Assembly: GCA_963974675.1 (NCBI GenBank)
Contig: CAXBDQ010000007.1
Location: 1-64,000, forward strand
DNA length: 64,000 nucleotides
DNA from: Porticoccus sp963974675
GTDB lineage: Bacteria; Pseudomonadota; Gammaproteobacteria; Pseudomonadales; Porticoccaceae
Direction of reading: 5' to 3'
Both the position numbers and the translations under genes were made by a program. Positions within the stretch are counted from its first letter, which is position 1. Every line of letters starts with the position of its first letter. The notes beneath the pieces were generated by a model. That model did not search any database. It was given only the letters and a program-made list of their open reading frames with translations, and had not been told where the DNA came from. Below, one piece after another: positions 52,336-62,507 of the stretch.

Positions 52336-54747
52336 ATGGGAGAGAGTTCTGTGCATAACGAATTAACCATGTTGCCTTTACGTGATGTGGTAGTTTATCC
52401 CCATATGGTGATTCCACTATTTGTGGGTCGAGAAAAGTCCATATTGGCCCTTGAAGAAGCAATGTCTCTGGATAAACAAATCCTAGTGGTTGCTCAGAAG
52501 TCCGCTGCCGAAGATGATCCAGATGCGGACGACTTATATCGAGTGGGAACACTGTCATCTGTGTTGCAAATGCTCAAGTTGCCAGATGGCACGGTGAAAG
52601 TGCTCATTGAGGGGGCGGAGCGAGTTAAAATTAATACTATTGATGATTCTGAAGGTTATTTTGTTGCAGATTATGATGTTCTGCCTTCTGAAGAACTGCA
52701 TGGGAAAGAGGCTGACGCCTTAATGCGTTCTGCTTTGAGTCAATTTGAACAGTACGTAAATCTCAGTAAAAAGGTCCCCTCTGAAGTTGTGAGTACGGTT
52801 GCTGGTATAGAAGACCCAAGCCGTTTGGCCGATACCCTGGCGACTCATATGGCGCTGACTATTGAGCAAAAACAGGAAGTGCTCGAAATATCTGTGCTCA
52901 AAGACAGGTTAGAGCATCTGTTGGTTTTGATGGAGTCGGAGATTGAGCTGTTTGAGGTTGAGCAGAGAATTCGTGGCCGCGTCAAAAAACAAATGGAAAA
53001 AAGCCAGAAAGAGTATTACCTCAACGAGCAGATGAAAGCGATTCAAAAGGAACTGGGTGAGGTAGAAGAAGGTGGCAACGATATAGAGCAGCTTGAGACA
53101 AAGATTAACGAAGCCGGAATGCCCAAGTATGCTCTGGAAAAAACCCTCGCCGAGCTGAGCAAGCTAAAAATGATGTCTCCTATGTCCGCAGAGGCTTCCG
53201 TGTTGCGAGGATACATCGACTGGATGGTAGGGGTGCCCTGGAAGAAGCGCTCACGTGTTAGGCATGATTTGACGCGTGCTGAAGGTATTCTTAACGAGGA
53301 TCACTATGGCCTTGAAGAGGTTAAAGAGCGAATTCTCGAGTTTCTTGCCGTTCAACAGCGAGTGAAGAAGCTTAAAGGGCCAGTGCTTTGTTTGGTTGGC
53401 CCCCCCGGCGTGGGTAAAACATCCTTGGGTGAGTCTATTGCTAAGGCTACGGGCAGAAAATATGTACGTATGTCCTTGGGTGGTGTGCGTGATGAGGCTG
53501 AAATACGTGGCCATCGCCGTACTTATATCGGGTCTCTTCCTGGCAAGTTGATTCAGAAGCTAGCAAAAGTGGAAGTAAAAAATCCACTATTTTTACTGGA
53601 TGAAATTGACAAGATGGGCATGGATCATCGAGGTGATCCGGCTTCTGCAATGTTGGAAGTCCTCGATCCAGAGCAAAACAATAGTTTTAATGATCATTAT
53701 CTTGAGGTTGATTATGACCTCTCTGAGGTGATGTTTATTTGTACTGCCAATTCCATGAATATCCCCAGCCCATTGCTGGACCGAATGGAAGTGATTCGTA
53801 TTCCCGGTTATACCGAAGATGAAAAATTAAACATAGCACTTAAATACCTCTTGCCAAAACAACGTAAGGCCAACGGCCTTAGTTTGAGTGAGTTGGATAT
53901 TGATGAGAACGCCATGTTGGATATTATTCGTTACTACACACGGGAAGCTGGTGTGCGTGGCATCGAACGCGAATTGGCCAAAGTGTGTCGTAAGGTGGTT
54001 ACAAGGCATGTGCGTGAAGGCTCAAGTGAGTCCTGTCTGATCACAACCGAATTACTAGAAGACCTGCTGGGTGTCCGCAAATACGATTTTGGCCGGGCTG
54101 AGGAAGAGAGTCAGGTCGGTCAGGTTACTGGTCTTGCCTGGACTCAAGTAGGTGGTGAGTTGTTAACCATTGAAGCCTCTGCAGTTCCAGGTAAGGGGCA
54201 GGTAGTAAAAACAGGCTCTTTAGGTGACGTGATGCAAGAGTCGATACAGGCAGCGTTAACCGTGGTAAGAAGTCGGGCGCAAGTATTGGGTATTCACCGT
54301 GATTTTCACCAGAAGGTAGATTTACACATTCATGTTCCTGAAGGGGCAACACCAAAAGATGGCCCAAGTGCGGGTGTTGCTATGTGCACGGCAGTAGTTT
54401 CTGTGCTGACGGGTATTCCCGTTCTTGCAGATGTGGCCATGACGGGCGAAATCACCCTGCGAGGTCAGGTTCTAAAAATTGGTGGACTGAAAGAAAAACT
54501 ACTCGCTGCCCACCGAGGTGGTATTCGAAAGGTTATTATTCCACAGGAAAATGAGCGAGACCTTAAGGAGATACCCGACAATATTAAAGCAGATCTTGAG
54601 ATTTTCCCTGTTCGCTGGATTGATGAAGTTTTGGACTTGGCACTGCAGAAAAAACCGGAACCAATGTCAGATGATGAGTACCAACGAGTTGATACAGACA
54701 CCAAAAAAACGGGAAGTGAGTCTGAAACCCGCATTAATACTCATTAA
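52336..54747 (+). CDS. lon: ATP-dependent protease Lon
   Basis: Lon degrades misfolded and regulatory proteins. The N-terminal substrate-binding domain (LPLRDVVVYPHMVIPLFVGR at 13-32) is followed by the AAA+ domain with Walker A GPPGVGKTSLGESIA near 355 and Walker B FLLDEIDKM. The C-terminal protease domain has the catalytic serine in PKDGPSAGVAM and the lysine about 43 residues later. Length (803 aa) is normal. A candidate sigma-32 promoter lies directly upstream. Confidence 0.97.
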   Translation: MGESSVHNELTMLPLRDVVVYPHMVIPLFVGREKSILALEEAMSLDKQILVVAQKSAAEDDPDADDLYRVGTLSSVLQMLKLPDGTVKVLIEGAERVKINTIDDSEGYFVADYDVLPSEELHGKEADALMRSALSQFEQYVNLSKKVPSEVVSTVAGIEDPSRLADTLATHMALTIEQKQEVLEISVLKDRLEHLLVLMESEIELFEVEQRIRGRVKKQMEKSQKEYYLNEQMKAIQKELGEVEEGGNDIEQLETKINEAGMPKYALEKTLAELSKLKMMSPMSAEASVLRGYIDWMVGVPWKKRSRVRHDLTRAEGILNEDHYGLEEVKERILEFLAVQQRVKKLKGPVLCLVGPPGVGKTSLGESIAKATGRKYVRMSLGGVRDEAEIRGHRRTYIGSLPGKLIQKLAKVEVKNPLFLLDEIDKMGMDHRGDPASAMLEVLDPEQNNSFNDHYLEVDYDLSEVMFICTANSMNIPSPLLDRMEVIRIPGYTEDEKLNIALKYLLPKQRKANGLSLSELDIDENAMLDIIRYYTREAGVRGIERELAKVCRKVVTRHVREGSSESCLITTELLEDLLGVRKYDFGRAEEESQVGQVTGLAWTQVGGELLTIEASAVPGKGQVVKTGSLGDVMQESIQAALTVVRSRAQVLGIHRDFHQKVDLHIHVPEGATPKDGPSAGVAMCTAVVSVLTGIPVLADVAMTGEITLRGQVLKIGGLKEKLLAAHRGGIRKVIIPQENERDLKEIPDNIKADLEIFPVRWIDEVLDLALQKKPEPMSDDEYQRVDTDTKKTGSESETRINTH

Positions 54748-54752
54748 ATTGC

Positions 54753-54781
54753 TTGACCGGGTATCTGAGGGTTGGTATAAA
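54753..54781 (+). promoter_or_regulatory. Sigma-70 promoter of hupB
   Basis: TTGACC (54753-54758) and TATAAA (54776-54781) are separated by exactly 17 bp, just after the lon stop codon and 99 bp before the hupB start. This allows high hupB expression independent of lon. Confidence 0.7.
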
Positions 54782-54880
54782 GTTCCGGTCATCGTATATA
54801 CCACTGCCTGTAGTTAATGATCATATGGTTGTGTGTTGCTGGTGAATAGTCTTAAACAACCATAATAAAAGGGGATTATT

Positions 54881-55153
54881 GTGAATAAATCTGAACTCGT
54901 TGATGCAATTGCTGATGCTGCTGATTTGTCAAAAGCTTCTGCTGGACGTGCTCTAGACGCGGCAATTGATGCTGTAGCTGGTGCGTTGCAGAATGGTGAC
55001 CAGGTTTCTCTGGTAGGTTTTGGTACTTTTTCTGTTAAGCATCGTGCTGCACGCACTGGCCGCAACCCACAAACTGGAGCAGAAATCCAGATTAAAGCTG
55101 CCAATGTGCCGAGCTTCAAGGCAGGTAAAGCACTGAAGGACGCTGTAAACTAG
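54881..55153 (+). CDS. hupB: DNA-binding protein HU-beta
   Basis: HU is the small histone-like protein that bends and compacts DNA. The 90 residues contain the HU/IHF signature GFGTFSVKHRAARTGRNPQTG, in which the arm proline intercalates into DNA. The N-terminal helices (MNKSELVDAIADAADLSKAS) match HU-beta. The start is GTG, preceded by AAAAGGGG. A strong terminator follows. Confidence 0.96.
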   Translation: MNKSELVDAIADAADLSKASAGRALDAAIDAVAGALQNGDQVSLVGFGTFSVKHRAARTGRNPQTGAEIQIKAANVPSFKAGKALKDAVN

Positions 55154-55181
55154 AAAGTGCTGATGGTTTAGCTTTTTCTGT

Positions 55182-55212
55182 AAAAAGGCGCATCTGCGAT
55201 GCGTCTTTTTTT
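55182..55212 (+). terminator. Terminator downstream of hupB
   Basis: A5 with GGCGCATC, a TGC loop, GATGCGTC and T7 make a 13-bp stem with one G-U pair, 29 bp after the hupB stop. Confidence 0.92.
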
Positions 55213-55269
55213 ATAGGTTTTGTATTTCTGTATAAAGATCTAATGAGTATTTAACGCCAAGAGAACCCT

Positions 55270-57147
55270 ATGCTCCAGAATTTCCGAGACAATCTCAACG
55301 GTGTGGCCAAAGTTGTTTTGGTCGCTATTATTATCGTTCCCTTTGCACTTTTTGGCGTCGATGCACTATTTGTTGGTGACGGGGCTCCTAAAGAGGCTGC
55401 TAATGTCAATGGTGATTCTATTTCAGAGCTTAGCCTTCGGCAGGCTGTTTTGGTTCAGAAGCAACAAATTATCAAAAATTTTCAAAATGTTGATCCATCT
55501 CTGATTGATGAAGAGCGATTGAAGCCTGCCGTCATGCAACGATTGATTCGTCAGAAGGTTGAAGAGCAGGCGGCCTCTACATTGGGGATGGCCATTTCCA
55601 GTGAAACTATTCTCGATTTATTGTCGCAAGTTCCAGAGTTTCAAACTAATGGGAAGTTTGATGTTGAGCGCTATGAATTTGTGGTAAGACAGATGGGCTA
55701 TACACCGTCCAGTCATCATAAAGCGATTCATTCTGAGTTGCTGGTTAACCAGTTCCTGCAAGGTGTGATTGCGTCGGGCTTTTCTACGGAGAAAGAGCTG
55801 GCCTTGCTGGCCTCGGTGACAGAACAAACTCGCGATTATTATTATCTAACGGTCCCGGCTGCACCTTTAATGGCTTCTCTGAAACCCTCAGAAGAAGATA
55901 TTGCGGCGTACTACCATGCCCATTCGCAGCAGTTTATGACCGAAGAACAGGTGGTTGTTGAGTATATAGAGCTACAACCATCAGACCTGGTAAAAAATAT
56001 TTCTGTTGATAGCGATCTTGTTGAAGAACATTATCAAGCAAAAGTGGATGCCGCAACTTCCGGTGCATCACGTCATACAGCGCATATCCTGCTAGAAAAA
56101 CAAGATGATAAAAGCCATTTGAGTACTATGGCGAAAATACAGGACAAGCTCAAAAATGGCGGAGATTTTACTTCATTAGCTAGGGAGTATTCTGAAGATT
56201 TCGCTACGTCTGAAGAAGGTGGAGATCTTGGTTATACGCAGCCTGGAGATTTGCCGGCGGAGCTGGATTCAGCATTGGATACACTCTCTGTCGGTGAGGT
56301 TTCTGGGATAGTTGAAACAAAAGCTGGGATCCACATTATCAAGCTGCTTGATGAAAGAATGGTAGAGGTTCCAAGTCGAGAAGTGTTGGAGCCCGTTATT
56401 CGTGAAGAACTTGAGTTGCAGATGGCTCAAAATTTGATGCCGGAGAGAATTGAAGCATTAAAAGATTTGTCTTATAACGCAACATCACTTCAGGCTACTG
56501 CTGATGATATGGCTTTGGACCTGAAGGTATCCCAGCCTTTTGGTCGTTCTGGTGGTCTTGGCATAGCGGCCAGTACTCAGGTAGTTACCGCTGCCTTTAG
56601 CGATACAGTATTGGAACAGGGCTATGCCAGTGAGGTGATTGAACTTTCGGATGACTTGGTTGTAGTCTTGTCTATGCGAGAACGAGTTCCCGCCAGCTTG
56701 AAGCCTCTTAGTGAGGTTCGGTCTCAGATTGAAATGGCGGTAAAAGGTGAAATGGCAAACAAGAAAATTCTGCTTCAAGGTGATCTGTTAAAGCAGCGCG
56801 TGAAATCTGGAAGTAGTATTGAGGAAGTTGCCAAGGCTGAAAATTTGAACTGGCAGGTAAGCCTCAATACGAAGCGACTCGGTGGTCAGCATAACGACCC
56901 TGTTCGTCAGCAGGTTTTTTCTATGCCGGTACCGGGTAATGCTCCAATAGTCGAGCATCTAGTTTTGCCAAATGGTGATTATGTGCTTGTTTCTTTGGTC
57001 AAAGTTGAAGCAGGCGATTACAAATCCCTTGGTCTAGAACAAAAACAGGCATTATTTTCTTCAAGTTCGCTTGCGGTTGCCGGTCGAGAATATGGAGCCT
57101 ACGGTGCACTTTTACTTGAAGATGCAGATGTAGCATCAAAGTACTAA
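55270..57147 (+). CDS. ppiD: Periplasmic folding chaperone PpiD
   Basis: PpiD is anchored in the inner membrane by one N-terminal helix (about 16-34, VVLVAIIIVPFALFGVDALF) and acts on proteins leaving the Sec translocon. A SurA-like N-terminal chaperone domain is followed by a parvulin-type domain (about 262-365), with HTAHILL, LAREYSEDFATSEEGGDLG and GIHIIKLLDE. Length (625 aa) is normal. In E. coli the parvulin domain is inactive; activity here is unknown. Confidence 0.93.
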   Translation: MLQNFRDNLNGVAKVVLVAIIIVPFALFGVDALFVGDGAPKEAANVNGDSISELSLRQAVLVQKQQIIKNFQNVDPSLIDEERLKPAVMQRLIRQKVEEQAASTLGMAISSETILDLLSQVPEFQTNGKFDVERYEFVVRQMGYTPSSHHKAIHSELLVNQFLQGVIASGFSTEKELALLASVTEQTRDYYYLTVPAAPLMASLKPSEEDIAAYYHAHSQQFMTEEQVVVEYIELQPSDLVKNISVDSDLVEEHYQAKVDAATSGASRHTAHILLEKQDDKSHLSTMAKIQDKLKNGGDFTSLAREYSEDFATSEEGGDLGYTQPGDLPAELDSALDTLSVGEVSGIVETKAGIHIIKLLDERMVEVPSREVLEPVIREELELQMAQNLMPERIEALKDLSYNATSLQATADDMALDLKVSQPFGRSGGLGIAASTQVVTAAFSDTVLEQGYASEVIELSDDLVVVLSMRERVPASLKPLSEVRSQIEMAVKGEMANKKILLQGDLLKQRVKSGSSIEEVAKAENLNWQVSLNTKRLGGQHNDPVRQQVFSMPVPGNAPIVEHLVLPNGDYVLVSLVKVEAGDYKSLGLEQKQALFSSSSLAVAGREYGAYGALLLEDADVASKY

Positions 57148-57283
57148 GGATTTTCCCAACCAGTCACTCTGTGTGAGCACCAAAAAGAAAATTAAAGTGA
57201 CGTTGATCCGACGGTTAGAATATTCACAGTGCCGGAGTTTGGATTACTTTGCAAAATATATCAGTTCGCTGGAGTAATGATCG

Positions 57284-58702
57284 ATGGCAGATTATCAGTA
57301 TGACCTAGTTATTATTGGTAGCGGCCCTGCCGGTGAAGGTGCTGCTATGAAGGCAGTAAAACAAGGCTGGTCGGTAGCTGTTGTTGATGAACGCCCGATG
57401 GTGGGGGGTAACTGTACCCACTTAGGTACAATTCCTTCTAAGGCTCTACGCCACTCTGTGCGGCGGATGGTGCAATTCAATAACATGCCTATGTTTCGTT
57501 CGGTGGGAGAGCCCCATTGGTGTTCTTTTGCTGAAGTGATGAAAGCGGCAGATGAAGTCATACGCAAGCAAGTTGACGGTAGGACCCGGGAGTATTCGCG
57601 TAACCGAATCAGACTCCATTTTGGTCACGCTGCATTTGTAGACCAAAATACTTTAACCATAAAAAAAGCAGATAGTACTTCTGACAAAATAGAGGGGAAA
57701 CATTTTTTAATCGCTACCGGATCTAGTCCTTATCACCCGGAGGATGTTAATTTTGATCATTCTTGTATTTTTGACAGTGATACTATTCTTGGGCTAGATC
57801 GTACTCCTCGTAATATTATTATTTATGGTGCGGGTGTCATTGGCTGTGAGTACGCCTCTATTTTTGCTGGTCTGGATACTCGAGTTGACTTGGTTAATAC
57901 CCGTGAAGGGCTGTTGTCGTTCCTTGATGATGAAATTTCCGATGCTTTGAGTTATCACTTACGTGATTTAAACGTTACTGTTCGTCATAAAGAAGAATAT
58001 GACCATATTGAAACCCGAGATAACGGTGTCACCATGGAGCTAAAGTCTGGGAAACGAATTCACGCTGAAGCTTTGCTTTGGTGTAATGGCCGTAGTGGTA
58101 ACACTAAAAACATGGGACTTGAAGAGCTGGGTTTAGAGGTGGATACCCGAGGGCAAGTTACCGTCAATGAAAATTATCAGACCTCGGTGGAAAATATTTA
58201 TGCGGCGGGGGATGTGGTAGGTTGGCCTGCATTGGCCGGAGCGGCTTACGATCAAGGTCGCTCTGCTGCAGGGCATATGTGTGGTATATCAAAGGTATAC
58301 CATGTTGATGATGTGGCAACTGGAATCTATACCATCCCTGAAATCAGTTTTGTGGGGAAGACGGAGTCAGAGCTGACAGAACAGCATATACCCTACGAAA
58401 TTGGTCGTGCCTATTTTAAAAATATTGCTAGGGCTCACATTTCTGGAGAGGAAGTTGGTGTTTTAAAAATACTCTTTCACCAAGAAACTCTGGCAATTCT
58501 TGGTGTTCATTGTTTTGGTGCTGAAGCCGCAGAGATTATTCATATTGGCCAAGCGATTATGAATCAGACGGGGTCAGCTAATACCCTTGAGTACTTCATC
58601 AAAACAACCTTTAATTATCCTACGATGGCAGAGGCCTATCGACTAGCCGCTATTAACGGCATAAATAGGTTAAATAGAGAATCTAGAAAATGGGTGGGCT
58701 AG
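57284..58702 (+). CDS. sthA: Soluble pyridine nucleotide transhydrogenase
   Basis: SthA transfers hydride between NADPH and NAD in the cytoplasm. It has the flavoprotein disulfide reductase fold, with an FAD motif GSGPAGEGAAM (residues 12-22), an NAD motif YGAGVIGCEYASIFAGL and AAGDVVGWPALA. In the place of the redox disulfide it has GGNCTHLGTIPSK, with only one of the two cysteines. Loss of that disulfide separates SthA from lipoamide dehydrogenase and glutathione reductase. Length (472 aa) is normal. It is transcribed alone. Confidence 0.94.
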   Translation: MADYQYDLVIIGSGPAGEGAAMKAVKQGWSVAVVDERPMVGGNCTHLGTIPSKALRHSVRRMVQFNNMPMFRSVGEPHWCSFAEVMKAADEVIRKQVDGRTREYSRNRIRLHFGHAAFVDQNTLTIKKADSTSDKIEGKHFLIATGSSPYHPEDVNFDHSCIFDSDTILGLDRTPRNIIIYGAGVIGCEYASIFAGLDTRVDLVNTREGLLSFLDDEISDALSYHLRDLNVTVRHKEEYDHIETRDNGVTMELKSGKRIHAEALLWCNGRSGNTKNMGLEELGLEVDTRGQVTVNENYQTSVENIYAAGDVVGWPALAGAAYDQGRSAAGHMCGISKVYHVDDVATGIYTIPEISFVGKTESELTEQHIPYEIGRAYFKNIARAHISGEEVGVLKILFHQETLAILGVHCFGAEAAEIIHIGQAIMNQTGSANTLEYFIKTTFNYPTMAEAYRLAAINGINRLNRESRKWVG

Positions 58703-58817
58703 CACTTACTGAATGTATATTTGTCGGGGAGGCTGTTTAAATTCTAGGTTTATGACCGTCGGCTTTATGATCAAATGTTGTCATTTGACCCAGAAAATTG
58801 GGTATAGCTTTGATTGC

Positions 58818-59105
58818 CTAGTTACCGTTACGTTTAAGCACTGAATGCAACACTAGATTGTGTTCAAAATAAACAACAAAGTCTTTATATTCCCAGGATG
58901 AAATTGGTGGCCTACCTACCGGGTCGCTCCATTCTTGTGGGTCACCATATCGTCCTCTTACTTGATCTTGGGTGCTGCCCAGAGCAGGGCGCTCTAGAGC
59001 TTGTTTCTCCGCGGCCTGTTGGCCGACAGGTATGACTATGTCATCGGCTGTTGCTGGCAGAGACAGGCAGCATAAAACACTAAAGGGTAACAAAAGCTTA
59101 TTCAT
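58818..59105 (-). CDS. Small secreted protein of unknown function
   Basis: The 95-residue protein begins with a typical signal peptide (MNKLLLPFSVLCCLSLPATA, likely cleaved before DD). The mature part has a pattern QVRGRYGDPQEWSDPVGRPP followed by WEYKDFVVYFEHNLV. This resembles the short, SmpA-like periplasmic proteins found across Pseudomonas and relatives, but I cannot assign a role. It lies between sthA and lolC on the opposite strand. Confidence 0.7.
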   Translation of the reverse strand: MNKLLLPFSVLCCLSLPATADDIVIPVGQQAAEKQALERPALGSTQDQVRGRYGDPQEWSDPVGRPPISSWEYKDFVVYFEHNLVLHSVLKRNGN

Positions 59106-59269
59106 GGTCAGGATCTCTTGCGCTCAGTCATTCACAGTATCTACGTTGATTATAGTAAGCCCAAATGTAATAAGTGCAACTGCAAAATAATAAGCTTAGT
59201 CATAATCAGGTACTAATCACAGAAATGGCTGCTTGTTTGACTAACGGGATTCCGTTTTAATGTTTTGCC

Positions 59270-60514
59270 ATGAAAGCCAACCTCCCACTGTTTATCGGAT
59301 TGCGCTATATCCGCAGTAAGCGGAGTAATGGTTTCGTCTCCTTCGTCTCAGTTTTATCTTTTATTGCTATGGCCTTAGGTGTCATGGCGTTGATCGTCGT
59401 GCTTTCTGTTATGAACGGCTTTGATCACGAACTCAAAAAGCGAATTCTTAATGTAGTCCCCCATGCTACCGTATCAAGCGAAATGGGCCTTCAGAATTGG
59501 CAGGCTCTGGGAAACACCCTGTATGGTATTGACGGCATTGAGGGCTTTGCCCCTTTCATTGAGGGTTATGGCTTACTGTCATCATCGGTCCTGAGCCAAG
59601 GTGTACTTATACAGGGTATTGATCCTATAGAGGAAGCGAAAGTTAGTCCCCTCAGTCAGCAAATGGTTGTTGGCCAGGTTGAACATCTTGAGCCTGGTAG
59701 TTACGGTATTTTATTGGGTAACCTGTTGGCAAGGTCCCTTGGGGTAATGGTGGGGGACTCAGTAATATTGTCATTACCTGAGCTGAATGTGACGCCAGCG
59801 GGTATTTTCCCACGCTATAAGCGGTTTATTGTGCGTGGTGTTTTTCAGGTGGGAGCACAGGTCGATAATGGTTTGGCCTTTATTCATTACAGAGATGCTC
59901 AAAAGCTCTATCGGCTTGGAAATAAAGTTAATGGCGTCAAACTTCGAGTTGCGGACCCATTTGATGTGGATGCAATGGTTCCTTTTATTGAAGAAAAAAT
60001 AAATGATTCCCTGTACGTTAAGACTTGGACGGGGGAAATGAATAGCCTGTTTCAAGCCATAAAAATGGAGAAGAAAGTGGTTGGTGTGTTGTTGGCGGCG
60101 ATTGTTGCTGTGGCTGCGTTTAATATTATTGCCAGTCTTGTATTGATGGTGGGTGATAAACGGCGGGATATCGCTGTATTAAGAACCCTAGGTGCCAAAG
60201 CGAATACTATTTCAGCCATTTTTATGGTTCAGGGTAGTGCCATTGGCATATTGGGTGTGATAACAGGGTTGGCATCAGGGTGTCTGCTAGCTGTGTATGT
60301 AGGTGATATCGTAAGCTGGTTCGAACAACTGGCAGGTTTTCAGATTTTTGACCCGAATATTTATTTTATTAGTCAATTGCCATCGAAATTATTGTGGCAA
60401 GATGTTTTGTTAGTGAGTAGTTTGGGTATTTTGTTGAGTGTTCTCGCCACGATTTATCCTGCGAAAAGAGCAGGTCAGGTATTACCAGCAGAGGCATTGC
60501 GTTATGACCACTGA
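59270..60514 (+). CDS. lolC: Lipoprotein-releasing system permease LolC
   Basis: LolC is one of the two permeases of the LolCDE complex, which extracts outer-membrane lipoproteins from the inner membrane and hands them to LolA. It has a first membrane helix (about 22-46), a large periplasmic domain, and three more helices at 270-390 in the FtsX fold. The opening LPLFIGLRYIRSKRSNGFVSF and the MALGVMALIVVLSVMNGFD motif are diagnostic. LolC and LolE are alike, so the label rests on gene order. It overlaps lolD by 11 bp. Confidence 0.9.
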   Translation: MKANLPLFIGLRYIRSKRSNGFVSFVSVLSFIAMALGVMALIVVLSVMNGFDHELKKRILNVVPHATVSSEMGLQNWQALGNTLYGIDGIEGFAPFIEGYGLLSSSVLSQGVLIQGIDPIEEAKVSPLSQQMVVGQVEHLEPGSYGILLGNLLARSLGVMVGDSVILSLPELNVTPAGIFPRYKRFIVRGVFQVGAQVDNGLAFIHYRDAQKLYRLGNKVNGVKLRVADPFDVDAMVPFIEEKINDSLYVKTWTGEMNSLFQAIKMEKKVVGVLLAAIVAVAAFNIIASLVLMVGDKRRDIAVLRTLGAKANTISAIFMVQGSAIGILGVITGLASGCLLAVYVGDIVSWFEQLAGFQIFDPNIYFISQLPSKLLWQDVLLVSSLGILLSVLATIYPAKRAGQVLPAEALRYDH

Positions 60515-61235
60515 TCGACAGGTGTTGCAATGCCAAGGTTTGTCCAAGCATTACATGCAAGGTGGAGAGCGCATTGATGTGTTGGATAACATTTCTTTGA
60601 ATGTTTGTGCTGGGGAACGAATTGCCATCGTTGGTGCTTCTGGATCGGGTAAGACAACGTTGCTTAATATGTTGGGTGGTTTGGATGATCCTACCAGTGG
60701 TTCTGTTGCGGTGATGGGGATGGATTTAGCACCCATGAATGAATCCAATCGAGCTCGCTGTCGGAACCAGTATCTGGGTTTTGTCTATCAGTTCCATCAT
60801 TTGCTGGGTGAGTTTAGCGCTCTGGAAAATGTGGCCATGCCTTTGTTGATTGGTAAGGTTTCCATTGCTCAAGCCCGAAGCAGTGCACAGGAACTTCTTT
60901 CACAGGTAGGTTTGTCCCATCGTTATGATCATAAGCCATCAGAACTTTCCGGTGGTGAGCGTCAGCGGGTTGCTATTGCTAGGGCGCTGGTTACCCAGCC
61001 TGCTTGTGTTTTGATGGATGAGCCGACGGGTAATCTTGACCCCTCTACTGCCGAAACGATCCTTAATCTGCTATTACAGCTGAATCGGGAGCTTGGTATT
61101 AGCTTCGTCGTTGTGACTCACGAGCAACAGGTGGCATCACAAATGGATCGGGTATTATCACTTGAGCATGGCACTTTAGTGGATGTGACACAGGCTTCAT
61201 TCGCTGTTTCCAGTATACCCTTGGAGGAAAATTAG
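60504..61235 (+). CDS. lolD: Lipoprotein-releasing system ATPase LolD
   Basis: LolD is the ATPase of LolCDE. Walker A is GASGSGKTTLLNMLGG, the ABC signature is LSGGERQRVAIARAL and Walker B is CVLMDEPTGNLDP. The Q-loop region FVYQFHHLLGEFSALENVAMP is typical of LolD. The open frame begins at 60438, but the family start is MTTDRQVLQCQGLSKHY, so I use the ATG at 60504, which lies inside the end of lolC. Length is 243 aa. lolE follows within a few bases. Confidence 0.94.
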   Translation: MTTDRQVLQCQGLSKHYMQGGERIDVLDNISLNVCAGERIAIVGASGSGKTTLLNMLGGLDDPTSGSVAVMGMDLAPMNESNRARCRNQYLGFVYQFHHLLGEFSALENVAMPLLIGKVSIAQARSSAQELLSQVGLSHRYDHKPSELSGGERQRVAIARALVTQPACVLMDEPTGNLDPSTAETILNLLLQLNRELGISFVVVTHEQQVASQMDRVLSLEHGTLVDVTQASFAVSSIPLEEN

Positions 61236-61237
61236 GC

Positions 61238-62476
61238 GTGTTTAGGCCTTTTTCTTGTTATGTGGGGCTGAGAAACTTTACCTCTGGTAGTAGTAATCAG
61301 TTGGTGTCATTTATTTCATTGTTAGCTATTTTGGGGTTGGTGCTGGGTGAAGCGTTACTCATCCTCGTTATGTCTATTATGAATGGCTTTGACCATGAAA
61401 TGGAGTCACGAATTTTGGGTGCTGTACCTCATATTCGATTATTTAAAGAGGGTGGGGTTGATGACCTGTCATCACTCACGCAAGCACTAGAGGCAGACCC
61501 AAATGTACGTGCCGTGATGCCATTTGCCCACATAGATGGCATGTTGACCAGTCGGGGAAAGACCCGCCCTGTGGAGATGCTTGGTATAGATGCACTAAAA
61601 AGTAATGAGTTTATTGGTCAATTTATATCCGAAGAATTATTTTCATCGTTTTTAAAGGAAAAAAACCAGCTGTTGCTGGCCAAGGGGGTTGCCGATAAGT
61701 TGTCTGTTGTCGAAGGAGATCGGCTTACATTGCTTGTTCCACAAGTCGGGGCTTTAAATCATCGACAGCTAGCACCAAAAATTATTACTTTTAGCGTGGG
61801 TGGTGTTTTTAGTACCCACACAACACTGGACCAGAGGTTGGTTTTGGCACAATTGAGTGAAGTGGTTCAATTGGTGGGGGTTAATAATGCCCCCCAGGGT
61901 GTACAAATCAAACTGAATGATATTTTTAAGGCGAGGGAAACAGGCTTTAGACTTCTTCGATCCTTACCCCAAGGTTATCGATTTTCTGATTGGATTCAAA
62001 CTCATGGGAACCTTTATCAGGCCATAAAAATGTCCCGAAATATGGTTTCTTTGCTGGTCTTTTTGATCATTGCTATCGCGGTGTTCAATGTGGTGTCGAT
62101 GCTTATGATGGCGGTGATCGATAAGCGTCCTGCTATTTCAATATTGAAAACTCTGGGAGCGACCAATGGTGAAATTGTTTCAATATTTCTGACACAGGGT
62201 TTTTTGATTGGTGCTGTAGGCTCTTTGCTGGGTGCGTTGATTGGTGTTGGTTGTGCCCTCAATGCCTCGGATCTCGTCAGCGGACTAGAGTCTTTGTTAG
62301 GGTTTAATTTCCTTAGTTCGGAGGTTTACCCCATTGATTATTTGCCTTCTGATCTGGTGTGGAATGATGTCTTTTTGGTTGTTGCTGTGGCATTGGTGTT
62401 AAATTTTGTTGCGACACTCTACCCTGCAATTCGTGCCGCGAGAACCCGGCCAGCGGAGGTGTTGCGTTACGAGTAG
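61238..62476 (+). CDS. lolE: Lipoprotein-releasing system permease LolE
   Basis: LolE is the second permease of LolCDE. It resembles LolC (paralogue in the same operon), with the motif GEALLILVMSIMNGFDHEMESR after the first membrane helix, a periplasmic domain, and three C-terminal helices (about 265-400). The end, PAIRAARTRPAEVLRYE, is the FtsX-family tail. The start is GTG just after the lolD stop, after GGAGG-like sequence in the lolD tail. Length is 412 aa. Confidence 0.92.
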   Translation: MFRPFSCYVGLRNFTSGSSNQLVSFISLLAILGLVLGEALLILVMSIMNGFDHEMESRILGAVPHIRLFKEGGVDDLSSLTQALEADPNVRAVMPFAHIDGMLTSRGKTRPVEMLGIDALKSNEFIGQFISEELFSSFLKEKNQLLLAKGVADKLSVVEGDRLTLLVPQVGALNHRQLAPKIITFSVGGVFSTHTTLDQRLVLAQLSEVVQLVGVNNAPQGVQIKLNDIFKARETGFRLLRSLPQGYRFSDWIQTHGNLYQAIKMSRNMVSLLVFLIIAIAVFNVVSMLMMAVIDKRPAISILKTLGATNGEIVSIFLTQGFLIGAVGSLLGALIGVGCALNASDLVSGLESLLGFNFLSSEVYPIDYLPSDLVWNDVFLVVAVALVLNFVATLYPAIRAARTRPAEVLRYE

Positions 62477-62507
62477 TTTTTCTTTGGTTGCGCTCTACTC
62501 ATTTTTA